Program-made: the position numbers and the translations under genes
Origin: Ruegeria arenilitoris
GTDB lineage: Bacteria; Pseudomonadota; Alphaproteobacteria; Rhodobacterales; Rhodobacteraceae
Assembly: GCF_042675705.1 (NCBI RefSeq)
Contig: NZ_JBHTJJ010000006.1
Length of the DNA stretch: 64,000 nt
Direction: 5' to 3' (one strand)
Part shown: positions 34,588 to 43,174 of the stretch, piece by piece
Numbering within the stretch: the stretch's first letter is position 1
Layout: each line of letters opens with the position of its first letter
Notes under the pieces: model-generated
The model's input: the letters and a program-made list of their open reading frames with translations, nothing else
What the model was told of the DNA's origin: nothing
Database searches by the model: none

Positions 34588-35421
34588 ATGATACCAGCCG
34601 GTTTCGAGTATCACCGGCCAGGCGACGTCGCCTCGGCCATCGGCATTCTGCAGGAACACGGGGATGAAGCGCGCGTGATCGCAGGCGGGCACAGTCTGAT
34701 CCCGATGATGAAACTGCGCATGGCCGAGATGGGCCATCTGGTCGACCTGCAGGCCATCGAGGAACTCAAAGGCATCGAAGTCGGGTCTGATACCGTGACC
34801 TTGGGCGCGATGGTCACGCAGCACGAATTGATCACCCATGACGGTCTGGCCGACGCGATCCCGCTAATCCGCGAAGCGGCTCTGCAGATCGCGGATCCGC
34901 AGGTGCGATACATGGGTACGGTCGGCGGGAACGTGGCCAACGGGGATCCGGGCAATGACATGCCGGGTCTGATGCAGTGCCTGAACGCGTCGTTCGAACT
35001 GTCCGGCCCTGACGGCAGCCGCAGCGTCCCGGCCCGTGATTTCTACGAGGCGGCCTATTTTACCGCCCGCGAGGACGAGGAGATCCTGACACGGATTTCC
35101 ATCCCTGTTCCCGGCCCCGGTGTCGGGCAGGCCTATGAAAAGCAGAAACGCAAGATCGGCGATTACGCAACCGCGGCCGCCGCAGTGATGGTCGGCAACG
35201 GTCAGGCATCGGTGGCGATGACAAACCTGTCCGACACGCCCGTCTGGTCTGACGCGGCCAGCGCGGCACTGGCTTCGGGCGATGTCGACGGCTGCGTGGC
35301 CGCGATGCTCGAGGCGATCGACCCGGTGGCCGACAACCGCGGCCCCGTCGAATTCAAGAAACACGTGGCCGCCGTGATGCTGCGCCGCGCCATCGACCGT
35401 GCGCAGAGCCGCGCGGGCTGA
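34588..35421 (+). CDS. coxM: Carbon-monoxide dehydrogenase, FAD-binding medium subunit
   Basis: Flavoprotein subunit (277 residues) of aerobic CO dehydrogenase that passes electrons toward the quinone pool. The FAD-binding motifs AGGHSLIPMMKLRMAE and TVGGNVANGDPGNDMP are intact. The ATG at 34588 has a GGGAGG site and gives MIPAGFEYHRP, the usual start. First structural gene in the M-S-L order characteristic of form I clusters. Confidence 0.95.
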   Translation: MIPAGFEYHRPGDVASAIGILQEHGDEARVIAGGHSLIPMMKLRMAEMGHLVDLQAIEELKGIEVGSDTVTLGAMVTQHELITHDGLADAIPLIREAALQIADPQVRYMGTVGGNVANGDPGNDMPGLMQCLNASFELSGPDGSRSVPARDFYEAAYFTAREDEEILTRISIPVPGPGVGQAYEKQKRKIGDYATAAAAVMVGNGQASVAMTNLSDTPVWSDAASAALASGDVDGCVAAMLEAIDPVADNRGPVEFKKHVAAVMLRRAIDRAQSRAG

Positions 35422-35435
35422 GGGGAGGAACACAG

Positions 35436-35930
35436 ATGTCGAAGATGCATGTCAAACTCACCGTGAACGGCAAGCAGGTCGAGGGCCTGGCCGAGCCGCG
35501 TACGTTGCTGATCCACTTCCTGCGGGAGGATCTGAAAATCACCGGCCCGCATATCGGTTGCGAAACCAGCCATTGCGGAGCCTGTACCGTGGATATCGAT
35601 GGCAAATCCGTCAAATCCTGCACGACCTTCGTGGCGCAGGTGAACGGGGCCGATATCACCACCGTTGAAGGGCTGACCAATGACGATGGCAGCCTTGGCG
35701 TGTTGCAGGAAATGTTCCGCGAGCATCACGGGCTTCAGTGCGGCTTCTGCACGCCGGGCATGATCACCCGTGCGCATCGCCTGCTGCAGGAAAACCCCAA
35801 CCCGACCGAAGAAGAAATCCGCTTTGGCATGGCCGGCAATCTCTGCCGCTGCACCGGGTACCAGAACATCGTCAAGGCGATCTCGGCCTCGGCTGACATG
35901 CTGAACGCGCAGAAGGAGGCCGCGGAATGA
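35436..35930 (+). CDS. coxS: Carbon-monoxide dehydrogenase, iron-sulfur small subunit
   Basis: A 164-residue protein with two [2Fe-2S] clusters. The plant-ferredoxin-like cluster is in GCETSHCGACTVDID with a later SCTTF, and the second is in LQCGFCTPGM and GNLCRCTGYQNIV. Transfers electrons from the molybdenum site of CoxL to the FAD of CoxM. 14 bases after coxM; its stop overlaps coxL as ATGA. Confidence 0.97.
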   Translation: MSKMHVKLTVNGKQVEGLAEPRTLLIHFLREDLKITGPHIGCETSHCGACTVDIDGKSVKSCTTFVAQVNGADITTVEGLTNDDGSLGVLQEMFREHHGLQCGFCTPGMITRAHRLLQENPNPTEEEIRFGMAGNLCRCTGYQNIVKAISASADMLNAQKEAAE

Positions 35931-38344
35931 ACGACCAGACCATGACCCCCGAAGAACGCGCCGCCAACCTCAAGGGGATGGGCAGCTCGCGCAAACGCGT
36001 CGAGGACGTGCGCTTTACCCAAGGCAAGGGAAACTACGTCGATGACATCAAGCTGGACGGAATGCTGTTCGGCGCCTTTGTCCGTTCACCCTATGCCCAT
36101 GCCCGGGTTGTCAGCGTCAACAAAGAGGCCGCTCTGGCCGTGCCAGGTGTCGTGGCCGTTCTGACGGCCGAGGACTTGGCGCCGCTGGGTCTGCACTGGA
36201 TGCCCACGCTTGCTGGCGACAAGCAGATGGTGCTGGCCGATGGAAAGGTCCTGTTCCAGGGCCAGGAGGTGGCCTATGTGGTTGCCGAAGACCGCTATGT
36301 CGCCGCGGATGCTGTCGAACTGGTCGAAGTCGAATACGAGGAACTGCCGGTTCTGACCGACCCGTTCGAGGCGCTGAAGTCCGACGTAGTGCTGCGTGAG
36401 GATCTCGAGGGTCAGACAGAAGGCGCCCACGGGCCGCGCAAGCATCACAACCACATCTTCACCTGGGAACAGGGCGACAAGGACGCGACCGAAGCGGTTC
36501 TGGCCGAAGCCGATGTGGTGGCCGAGGAAATGGTCTACTACCACCGCACCCACCCCTGTCCGCTTGAGACCTGCGGCTGCGTGGCCAGCATGGACAAGGT
36601 GACCGGCAAGCTGACGCTGTACGGCACCTTCCAGGCGCCGCATGCGATCCGCACTGTCGTGTCCCTGATTTCGGGCCTCGCCGAGCACAACATCCGGGTC
36701 ATCAGCCCCGATATCGGCGGCGGCTTCGGCAACAAGGTGGGCGCATATGCAGGCTATGTCTGTTCGGTCGTGGCCTCGATCGTCACTGGCAAGCCGGTGA
36801 AATGGGTCGAGAACCGGATGGAAAACCTGATGTCCACCGCCTTTGCCCGCGACTACTGGATGCAGGGCAAAATCGCCGCCACCAAAGACGGCAAGATCAC
36901 GGGCCTGTGGTGTCATACAACCGCGGACCACGGGGGGTTCGACGCCTGCGCCGACCCGACCAAGTTCCCGGCCGGGTTCATGAACATCTGCACCGGGTCT
37001 TACGACATCCCGACCGCCTATCTGGCCGTGGACGGCGTCTATACCAACAAGGCGCCGGGTGGCGTGGCCTATCGCTGTTCCTTCCGCGTGACCGAAGCCG
37101 CCTATTTCATCGAGCGGATGATAGAGGTCCTGGCCATCAAGTTGAACATGGACGCGGCCGAGCTGCGCCGGATCAACTTCATCAAGGCCGATCAGTTCCC
37201 CTATCAGTCGGCGCTGGGATGGGAATATGACTCGGGCGATTACCACACCGCCTGGGACAAGGCGCTGAAAGCGGTCGACTACGACGGCCTGCGCGCCGAG
37301 CAGGCCCAGCGGATCGAGGATTTCAAAGCCGGCAAGACGCGCAAGCTTCTGGGGATTGGTCTGACGCATTTCACCGAAATCGTCGGGGCAGGGCCTGTGA
37401 AGAACTGCGATATTCTGGGTTTGGGGATGTTCGACAGCTGCGAAATCCGCATCCACCCGACCGGGTCAGCCATCGCGCGGTTGGGCACGATCTCTCAGGG
37501 TCAGGGTCACGCCACGACCTTTGCCCAGATCATCGCCAGCGAGATCGGTCTTCCAGCCGACGACATCACGCTGGAGGAAGGGGACACCGACACTGCGCCC
37601 TATGGCTTGGGCACATATGGCTCTCGGTCCACGCCGGTTGCGGGGGCTGCAACAGCCATGGCTGCACGCAAGATCCGCGCCAAGGCGCAGATGATCGCGG
37701 CCTATCTGCTTGAGGTTCACGACGACGATGTCGAATGGGACGTGGACCGGTTCGCGGTCAAAGGCGCGCCCGAGCGGTTCAAGACGATGAAAGAGATCGC
37801 CTTTGCCGCCTACAACCAGGCCATCCCGGGGTTGGAGCCGGGTCTGGAAGCCGTCAGCTACTATGACCCGCCCAACATGACCTATCCGTTCGGCGCCTAT
37901 ATCTGTGTCATGGAGATCGATGTGGATACCGGCGAATGGGAGGTCCGGCAGTTCTATGCGCTGGACGATTGCGGAACCCGGATCAACCCCATGATCATCG
38001 AAGGTCAGGTTCACGGCGGTGTGACCGAGGCGCTGGCCATCGCGATGGGTCAAGAGATTGCCTATGATGAGATGGGCAACGTCAAGACCGGCACGCTGAT
38101 GGACTTCTTCCTGCCAACCGCGTGGGAAACGCCCAACTATACGACCGATCACACGGTGACCCCCTCGCCGCATCATCCGATCGGCGCAAAGGGTGTCGGC
38201 GAAAGCCCGAATGTGGGCGGCGTGCCGGCGTTCTCGAATGCGGTGCACGATGCGTTCCGGCCGTTTGGCCTGGTTCAGAGCCACATGCCGCATGACCATT
38301 GGCGGATCTGGAAGATCGCCAACGGCTTGGGGATGCACGGGTAA
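35927..38344 (+). CDS. coxL: Carbon-monoxide dehydrogenase, molybdenum large subunit (form I)
   Basis: Catalytic subunit (805 residues) that oxidises CO to CO2 at a Mo-Cu centre bound to molybdopterin cytosine dinucleotide. The form I signature AYRCSFR is at residues 381-387, where Cys384 would carry the copper-binding sulfur; form II enzymes instead have AYRGAGR. Other cofactor motifs are GGGFGNKVGAYAGY and the late GAKGVGESPNVGGVPA. The start couples with coxS. This is the strongest evidence in the window for genuine CO oxidation. Confidence 0.97.
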   Translation: MNDQTMTPEERAANLKGMGSSRKRVEDVRFTQGKGNYVDDIKLDGMLFGAFVRSPYAHARVVSVNKEAALAVPGVVAVLTAEDLAPLGLHWMPTLAGDKQMVLADGKVLFQGQEVAYVVAEDRYVAADAVELVEVEYEELPVLTDPFEALKSDVVLREDLEGQTEGAHGPRKHHNHIFTWEQGDKDATEAVLAEADVVAEEMVYYHRTHPCPLETCGCVASMDKVTGKLTLYGTFQAPHAIRTVVSLISGLAEHNIRVISPDIGGGFGNKVGAYAGYVCSVVASIVTGKPVKWVENRMENLMSTAFARDYWMQGKIAATKDGKITGLWCHTTADHGGFDACADPTKFPAGFMNICTGSYDIPTAYLAVDGVYTNKAPGGVAYRCSFRVTEAAYFIERMIEVLAIKLNMDAAELRRINFIKADQFPYQSALGWEYDSGDYHTAWDKALKAVDYDGLRAEQAQRIEDFKAGKTRKLLGIGLTHFTEIVGAGPVKNCDILGLGMFDSCEIRIHPTGSAIARLGTISQGQGHATTFAQIIASEIGLPADDITLEEGDTDTAPYGLGTYGSRSTPVAGAATAMAARKIRAKAQMIAAYLLEVHDDDVEWDVDRFAVKGAPERFKTMKEIAFAAYNQAIPGLEPGLEAVSYYDPPNMTYPFGAYICVMEIDVDTGEWEVRQFYALDDCGTRINPMIIEGQVHGGVTEALAIAMGQEIAYDEMGNVKTGTLMDFFLPTAWETPNYTTDHTVTPSPHHPIGAKGVGESPNVGGVPAFSNAVHDAFRPFGLVQSHMPHDHWRIWKIANGLGMHG

Positions 38345-38350
38345 TCGGTT

Positions 38351-38402
38351 TCGGACCGGCTGGGCCCGGTCCGACCGAACGGAGGGAGTGCTGACCCCCT
38401 CC
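38351..38402 (+). promoter_or_regulatory. Two hairpins between coxL and coxD
   Basis: A perfect 9-bp stem (38351-38359 with 38366-38374) is followed by GGAGGG (38381-38386) pairing with CCCTCC (38397-38402). Neither has a T tract, so these are more likely mRNA stability or processing elements than full terminators. Confidence 0.5.
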
Positions 38403-38446
38403 GACCCCCTCGGGATATTTTGGTCAAACGAAGATTGGACCCTGGT

Positions 38447-39313
38447 GTGACACTGAGTGACGTTCAGAACGGTTTGGCCCAGCAGGGCTATGTTGCCGAC
38501 GACCGATTGGCGATGGCGTTGCATTTGGCCCAGACTCTGGGACGACCTCTGCTGCTGGAGGGTCCGGCCGGTGTCGGCAAGACCGAAGTGGCCAAGGCGC
38601 TGGCGGCGTGGCGCGACGCCCGTTTGATCCGCTTGCAGTGTTACGAAGGGCTGGACGCCAGCCACGCGATCTATGAGTGGAACTACCAGCGGCAGCTGCT
38701 GGCCATCCGAGCCTCCGAGGCGCGTGGCGGAACCAGCGAGGCCCAGCTGTTTTCCGATGACTATCTGCTGAAGCGGCCGTTGTTGGAGGCGATCAGCGCC
38801 GATGATCCGCCCGTTCTTCTGATCGATGAGATTGACCGGGCGGATGAAGAATTTGAGGCCTATCTGCTTGAAATCCTGTCGGACTTTCAGATCACGATCC
38901 CGGAACTGGGCACGATTTCCGCCAAAACGCGACCCATCGTCATTCTAACTGCAAACGGCACGCGCGATCTTTCGGATGCGCTGCGGCGGCGGTGTCTGTA
39001 CAGCTTTTTGAACTATCCGTCTGGCGAGACCGAAATGGCCATCCTGCGGGCACGGATGCCCGAAGTCGAAGGGCTGTTGGCGCGCCAGATCATCGGAGTG
39101 GTTCAGAACCTGCGCAAGGAAGATCTGGAAAAGACACCCGGCATTGCCGAAATGCTGGATTGGGCCGCGGCCCTCTCGGGTCTTGGCGTCAACGATCTGT
39201 CCCAATCACCCGAGGCCGTACAGGCCACACTGGTTTGTCTGCTGAAGACCGCCGCGGATTACGATGCCGTTCCACCCGAGGTGATGGATCGCCTGATCGG
39301 AAAGGTCGCGTGA
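38447..39313 (+). CDS. coxD: CoxD, AAA+ ATPase for CO dehydrogenase maturation
   Basis: MoxR-type AAA+ ATPase (288 residues from the GTG at 38447) involved in assembling the copper-sulfur part of the active site. Walker A is LLLEGPAGVGKTEVAKAL, Walker B VLLIDEIDRADEEFEAYLLE, and sensor 1 VILTANGTRDLSDALRRR. The start is uncertain: the open frame runs nine codons further to a TTG, and no good ribosome site is seen. Overlaps coxE as TGATG. Confidence 0.92.
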   Translation: MTLSDVQNGLAQQGYVADDRLAMALHLAQTLGRPLLLEGPAGVGKTEVAKALAAWRDARLIRLQCYEGLDASHAIYEWNYQRQLLAIRASEARGGTSEAQLFSDDYLLKRPLLEAISADDPPVLLIDEIDRADEEFEAYLLEILSDFQITIPELGTISAKTRPIVILTANGTRDLSDALRRRCLYSFLNYPSGETEMAILRARMPEVEGLLARQIIGVVQNLRKEDLEKTPGIAEMLDWAAALSGLGVNDLSQSPEAVQATLVCLLKTAADYDAVPPEVMDRLIGKVA

Positions 39314-40503
39314 TGCAGGTGACACGGTTTCCATCGCGGGCGCATGGATTGGCCGATCGGATGGCGGGATTCGTTGCGCATCTGCGCGGGAACGGTTTGC
39401 GGGTCGGACCGCGGGAGACCGGAGATGCGCTGGCCGCACTGACCTCGGTCGAGGCCACCGATGTCGGGCAGGCGCGGAATGCCTTGTGTGCCGTGATGTC
39501 CGGGGATGCCGAGGCTTGGCGGCGCTTTGACGATTTGTTCGATGCCTATTGGTTCAACGCGGGCAAGCAGCGGAGCGGCGTGGCACAGAACACCCATGTC
39601 AGGGTCCAGTCGGCCAAGCCGATGATCTGGCAGCCCGAAGATCGCGGAGATTCCGCGGACGCTTCCCCCGATGCGCAGGATGCCAGCACCCCGGATTCCG
39701 GGGATGGACAGGCCGAAGGAACGGACGGCAAGCTGATCGCAACCCGGACCGACAACCTGTCACGCCGGGATCTGCGCGAGTTGATGGATGAGCAGTCTCT
39801 GCGCCGGGCCGAAGCCGCGGCGCTCGCCCTGGCGCGGGCGATCCGGGATCGACGTTCGCGCAGGCGCAAACAGGCCCGGCGGGGTCCGGCGCTGGACATG
39901 CGTCGCATTCAGCGGGCGAGCCTTGCGCGCGGGGGCGAGCCTTTGGAGCTGTTTCGCCGTGCCCGACCGCCACGCCCGATGCGGATCGTCGCGCTGTGCG
40001 ATGTCAGCGGGTCCATGACCGTCTATTCGCGTGTATTTCTGGCCTTTCTCAAGGGCCTTGTGGCCAGCGGAACGGATGCGGATGCCTTTCTGTTTCACAC
40101 GCGGTTGATGCGGGTCACCGATGCGTTGCGGGACCACGACACACTGCGCGCCGCTGGCCGGTTGTCGCTGATGGCCGAAGGTTTTGGCGGCGGCACCGAC
40201 ATCTCCGGCAGTCTCGAAAGGTTTCTGGACGGATACGGCGCGCGAGCGCTGAATGGGCGCACCATCGTGCTGATCCTTTCGGATGGCTATTGCAGCTCTG
40301 ACCCGCAGGCGCTGGGTGCGGCTTTGGCGAGGATCCGGCGCAAGGCGCGCCGGATCGTCTGGCTGAACCCTCTGAAAGGTTGGGAGAACTATCAGCCCGT
40401 CGCCGCCGCCATGCAGGCCGCCTTGCCCCATCTGGATGCGCACCTTCCGGCAAACACGCTCGACGCGCTGGCCGCGTTGGAGCCCGAGTTTCAAAAGTTG
40501 TGA
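39313..40503 (+). CDS. coxE: CoxE, VWA-domain maturation protein
   Basis: A 396-residue partner of CoxD. A long, variable N-terminal half is followed by a von Willebrand A domain with the metal-ion motif DVSGSM, plus later GGGTDISGSLERFL and ILSDGYCSSDP. Works with the AAA+ ATPase in inserting the active-site metal. The ATG at 39313 overlaps the coxD stop, implying coupled translation. Cytoplasmic, possibly membrane associated. Confidence 0.93.
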   Translation: MQVTRFPSRAHGLADRMAGFVAHLRGNGLRVGPRETGDALAALTSVEATDVGQARNALCAVMSGDAEAWRRFDDLFDAYWFNAGKQRSGVAQNTHVRVQSAKPMIWQPEDRGDSADASPDAQDASTPDSGDGQAEGTDGKLIATRTDNLSRRDLRELMDEQSLRRAEAAALALARAIRDRRSRRRKQARRGPALDMRRIQRASLARGGEPLELFRRARPPRPMRIVALCDVSGSMTVYSRVFLAFLKGLVASGTDADAFLFHTRLMRVTDALRDHDTLRAAGRLSLMAEGFGGGTDISGSLERFLDGYGARALNGRTIVLILSDGYCSSDPQALGAALARIRRKARRIVWLNPLKGWENYQPVAAAMQAALPHLDAHLPANTLDALAALEPEFQKL

Positions 40504-40515
40504 GAGGAACCGATC

Positions 40516-41328
40516 ATGCCTGGTTTCGACATTTTCGACACGATTGACCATTTGCGCAGCAGCGGCGAGGCGTTCTGCGTCGCAACGGTGGTGCGTACGG
40601 CAGATGCGACCTCGGCCAAGGCGGGCGCCAAGGCGGCGATCACCCGGGACGGGAGGATCCTTGGCCATCTGGGTGGAGCCTGTGTCCAGCGGGCGGTGCG
40701 CGCCTCGGCACAGGAAGCGCTGGCCAGCGGTGCGTCGCGGATGATCCGCGTGAAACCCTCGGACAAGGTGGTGGCAATGACCGATCCGGATGGCGTTCAG
40801 ACCTTCAAGAGTGGCTGCCCATCCGGCGGTACGGTCGACCTGCTGGTCGAACCCTATCAACACGCGCCGTGCCTGGTGATCTTTGGCGACACCCCGATTG
40901 CCCATGCGCTGGCGGACCATGCGGCATTGGCCGGGTTGCGCGTATTCGTTTCGTTTGAGACCAGCGACGCGGCTGCGCAATCATGTTTCGACCCAGACGA
41001 CGTGGATGCGTTGGGGGTTGAGCCCCGCGATTTTGTCGTCGTCGCCTCGCAAGGCCAGAACGACCGGGCAGCGTTGGCCTCGGCGCTGGGAACGCCGGCA
41101 AGTCGGGTGTCGATGGTGGCCAGCCAGCGCAAGGCGAAGGTTCTGACGGACAGGTTGGTATCGCAGGGCATGGACGCCGAGAAGGTTGCGCGCCTGAAGT
41201 CGCCTGCCGGGCTGGATATCGGGGCTATTGATCCGCACGAAATCGCCTTGTCGATTCTGGCCGAGATCGTGCGCTGGCGAAATGCGGACACCGCCGAGGA
41301 GACAACTCATGATGAAAAACTTGCGTAG
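40516..41328 (+). CDS. coxF: CoxF, XdhC-family maturation factor
   Basis: A 270-residue XdhC/CoxI-type protein expected to bind the molybdenum cofactor and help load or sulfurate CoxL. Typical parts are AFCVATVVRTADATSAKAGA near the N-terminus and HLGGACVQRAV. SGCPSGGTVDLLVEP and a C-terminal Rossmann-like region follow, with IDPHEIALSILAEIV. No second XdhC gene (coxI) was found in this cluster. Confidence 0.9.
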   Translation: MPGFDIFDTIDHLRSSGEAFCVATVVRTADATSAKAGAKAAITRDGRILGHLGGACVQRAVRASAQEALASGASRMIRVKPSDKVVAMTDPDGVQTFKSGCPSGGTVDLLVEPYQHAPCLVIFGDTPIAHALADHAALAGLRVFVSFETSDAAAQSCFDPDDVDALGVEPRDFVVVASQGQNDRAALASALGTPASRVSMVASQRKAKVLTDRLVSQGMDAEKVARLKSPAGLDIGAIDPHEIALSILAEIVRWRNADTAEETTHDEKLA

Positions 41329-41419
41329 CTGGGTGGCGCGGCTATGGCCGCCCCGACCCGCCCAAACCCCCGAGGATGCCGCGGAACAGGCGCTGCGCGT
41401 CTTTCCCAGATGTTGCTGA
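41309..41419 (+). CDS. Small ORF between coxF and coxG
   Basis: A 36-codon ORF (MMKNLRSWVARLWPP..., ending ALRVFPRCC) that begins inside the end of coxF and stops 15 bases before coxG. A GAGGAG ribosome site lies 6-9 bases before the tandem ATG codons at 41309 and 41312, which argues for translation. A basic, tryptophan-containing N-terminus could form an amphipathic membrane-binding helix, and the C-terminal Cys-Cys pair could bind metal. No known family. It might also serve only to couple coxF and coxG. Confidence 0.5.
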   Translation: MMKNLRSWVARLWPPRPAQTPEDAAEQALRVFPRCC

Positions 41420-41434
41420 GCAGAGGAATACCCA

Positions 41435-41887
41435 ATGGAACTGACTGACGAAATTCGCATTGCGGCCCCCCGGGACGCGGTTTATCGCGCGCTGAACGAT
41501 CCCGAAGTTCTGCGTGAATGTATCCCCGGCTGCGAAGAGCTGACCCAGACCGCCCCCAACGAGCTTGAGGCCAAGGTGGTTCTGAAAATCGGTCCGGTGA
41601 AGGCGCGGTTCGCTGGCGAGGTGACACTGGACCAGACCAACGCCCCCGACGGGTTTTCGCTGGTGGGCGAGGGCAAGGGCGGCGCCGCAGGCTTTGCCAA
41701 GGGTGGTGCGGACGTAACGCTGACCGAGGATGGTGACGAGACCGTTCTGACCTATACCGCCAAGGTTGATGTCGGGGGCAAGATCGCCCAGTTGGGCAGT
41801 CGTCTGATTGCCGGGACGGCCAAGAAACTCTCGGGCAAGTTCTTCACCCGGTTCGGCGAGGTCGTTGCCGCGCAAACCGCTGCCTGA
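41435..41887 (+). CDS. coxG: CoxG, SRPBCC-fold membrane-anchoring protein
   Basis: A 150-residue CoxG-family protein (START-like fold). Family motifs: IRIAAPRDAVYRALNDPEVLR, CIPGCEELTQ, and a C-terminal KKLSGKFFTRFGEVV. CoxG is linked to attachment of CO dehydrogenase to the cytoplasmic membrane and to quinone delivery. Last recognisable gene of the cluster. Confidence 0.92.
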   Translation: MELTDEIRIAAPRDAVYRALNDPEVLRECIPGCEELTQTAPNELEAKVVLKIGPVKARFAGEVTLDQTNAPDGFSLVGEGKGGAAGFAKGGADVTLTEDGDETVLTYTAKVDVGGKIAQLGSRLIAGTAKKLSGKFFTRFGEVVAAQTAA

Positions 41888-41960
41888 GGCAGGCGCCCGG
41901 CGCCGTTCCAGTTGACGAATTGCGTGAGCGGGGTATGCACCTGCATAGCGTTTGGCGCTG

Positions 41961-42959
41961 ATGCAGCAGGAGACAGTGGTGCCCCCCACCTCGAAAATTG
42001 CCGAACTTGAGAACTGGCTGGTGATGAAGCCCGGTGACCTCAAGTCGATTCGTCAGCTGGTCACACGGCTGGAACATGCGCCCAAGGCTCCGGGTTCGGC
42101 TGGGCGTTTTTCTGCCGCGCAAGAGGACATCGTTACCTCGCTGGGCGCCGATTGGCGGGCGGATCTTTTTGAGCCCGAGCACATGGTCGAACAGTACCGC
42201 GCATGGTTGGCCGCATTGCGAAACCGCGGTGTTTCGCTAGCGGTGCCGATCGGACAGGTCTTTTCCGGGCGTGTCCTCAAGGTACGCGGGCAGAACGCCT
42301 ATTGCGGCGTTTTTTTGGACTTCTTCAAAGAGACCGGCGCCATCCCGGCGCTGTGCAATGACTGCTACAAGGTGCAGATTTTGCCGCATGACCTGCGTGC
42401 AATGTTCCAGACCTATGCCCTGCTGCTTAAGCTGGATCTACCCAATGACAATGCCCGCAAATGTATGATCGAGCTGCGCGACGGGATCAAATTTCCGTAC
42501 AAGGCCTATATCTATTGCGACACCGTTGATGACGTGCGCGCCTGCCTGCAGGCGTTCCGCGATCTTCAGGCCAAGCATGGGATTGAAGGAATCAGCAGCA
42601 AGATCTCGCACGGATGTTCGGAATACGGGCAGAAGTATCCGGCATTCAAATTTCCGGAAACCGATGACGCGCCCGAGTTCGTTCCCGATCCGCAATGGCC
42701 TGCTATCGAAAAGGCCTATTTCAGGTCGATCAAGCTTCCGGCACAAGCCCGGGACAGCAACACCCGTGAGCATGTCAGCCTGCGCGATGTCTTTGCCTTC
42801 TGCACATGGGTCAAATACGCCGAGCTGATCGGCGACCCGACCAGCAAGGCCTACGCGGCGCTGCGCGGACCGGACCTTCCCCAGCAATTCACCAAGCGGG
42901 TGCGGTCTCAAGCAAAGATCCGTCGCCGCGAGATGCAGGAATTGCAGAATACGGAATGA
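41961..42959 (+). CDS. Conserved-looking protein of unknown function with CNDC motif
   Basis: A 332-residue soluble protein, not recognised. It is rich in cysteines, including IPALCNDCYKVQ, KCMIELRDG, YIYCDTVDD and SHGCSEYGQKYP, so metal binding is possible. The GC content matches the cox genes and the gene ends in a hairpin with a short T run, so it looks native rather than island-derived. Start uncertain: ATG at 41961, or a GTG at 41979 that has an AGGAG site 6 bases upstream. It is 73 bases from coxG, so cotranscription is possible. Confidence 0.6.
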   Translation: MQQETVVPPTSKIAELENWLVMKPGDLKSIRQLVTRLEHAPKAPGSAGRFSAAQEDIVTSLGADWRADLFEPEHMVEQYRAWLAALRNRGVSLAVPIGQVFSGRVLKVRGQNAYCGVFLDFFKETGAIPALCNDCYKVQILPHDLRAMFQTYALLLKLDLPNDNARKCMIELRDGIKFPYKAYIYCDTVDDVRACLQAFRDLQAKHGIEGISSKISHGCSEYGQKYPAFKFPETDDAPEFVPDPQWPAIEKAYFRSIKLPAQARDSNTREHVSLRDVFAFCTWVKYAELIGDPTSKAYAALRGPDLPQQFTKRVRSQAKIRRREMQELQNTE

Positions 42960-42965
42960 GAGCCG

Positions 42966-42987
42966 ACCACCCGTTCGAGGGTGGTTT
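42966..42987 (+). terminator. Hairpin terminator before the integrated element
   Basis: 7-bp stem ACCACCC/GGGTGGT (42966-42972 with 42979-42985) followed by a short T run. It closes the last chromosomal gene before the element. Confidence 0.6.
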
Positions 42988-43011
42988 GAGCGGTCGTCAT
43001 ATCTGTTCGGG

Positions 43012-43031
43012 GATATGGTGCCCAGGAGAGG
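43012..43031 (+). repeat. Left attachment site of element 1
   Basis: GATATGGTGCCCAGGAGAGG, identical to 51884-51903. On the minus strand the core reads CCTCTCCTGGGCACCA, which from memory matches the 3' end of an alphaproteobacterial tRNA-Leu. The rest of a tRNA is not present on either side here. Confidence 0.85.
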
Positions 43032-43174
43032 CATCCAATAGCTGTTTCAAGGCATACCAAACGATATTTTATTTTCATTAAGCTACTGAAAAATATAAGT
43101 CCGACTGTTTCAATCTATTCCATTTTGTACCACCATACCCCATATCTAGGGGTGGATAGAGAGGTGGACAGGAA

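Noticed and set aside
36086..37456. 456-codon antisense frame in coxL
   Set aside because: Shadow of coxL; contains no recognisable domain.
43012..43031. A tRNA gene at the repeat
   Set aside because: Only the presumed 3' end is present; no T-arm, anticodon arm or D-arm follows on either strand at either copy.
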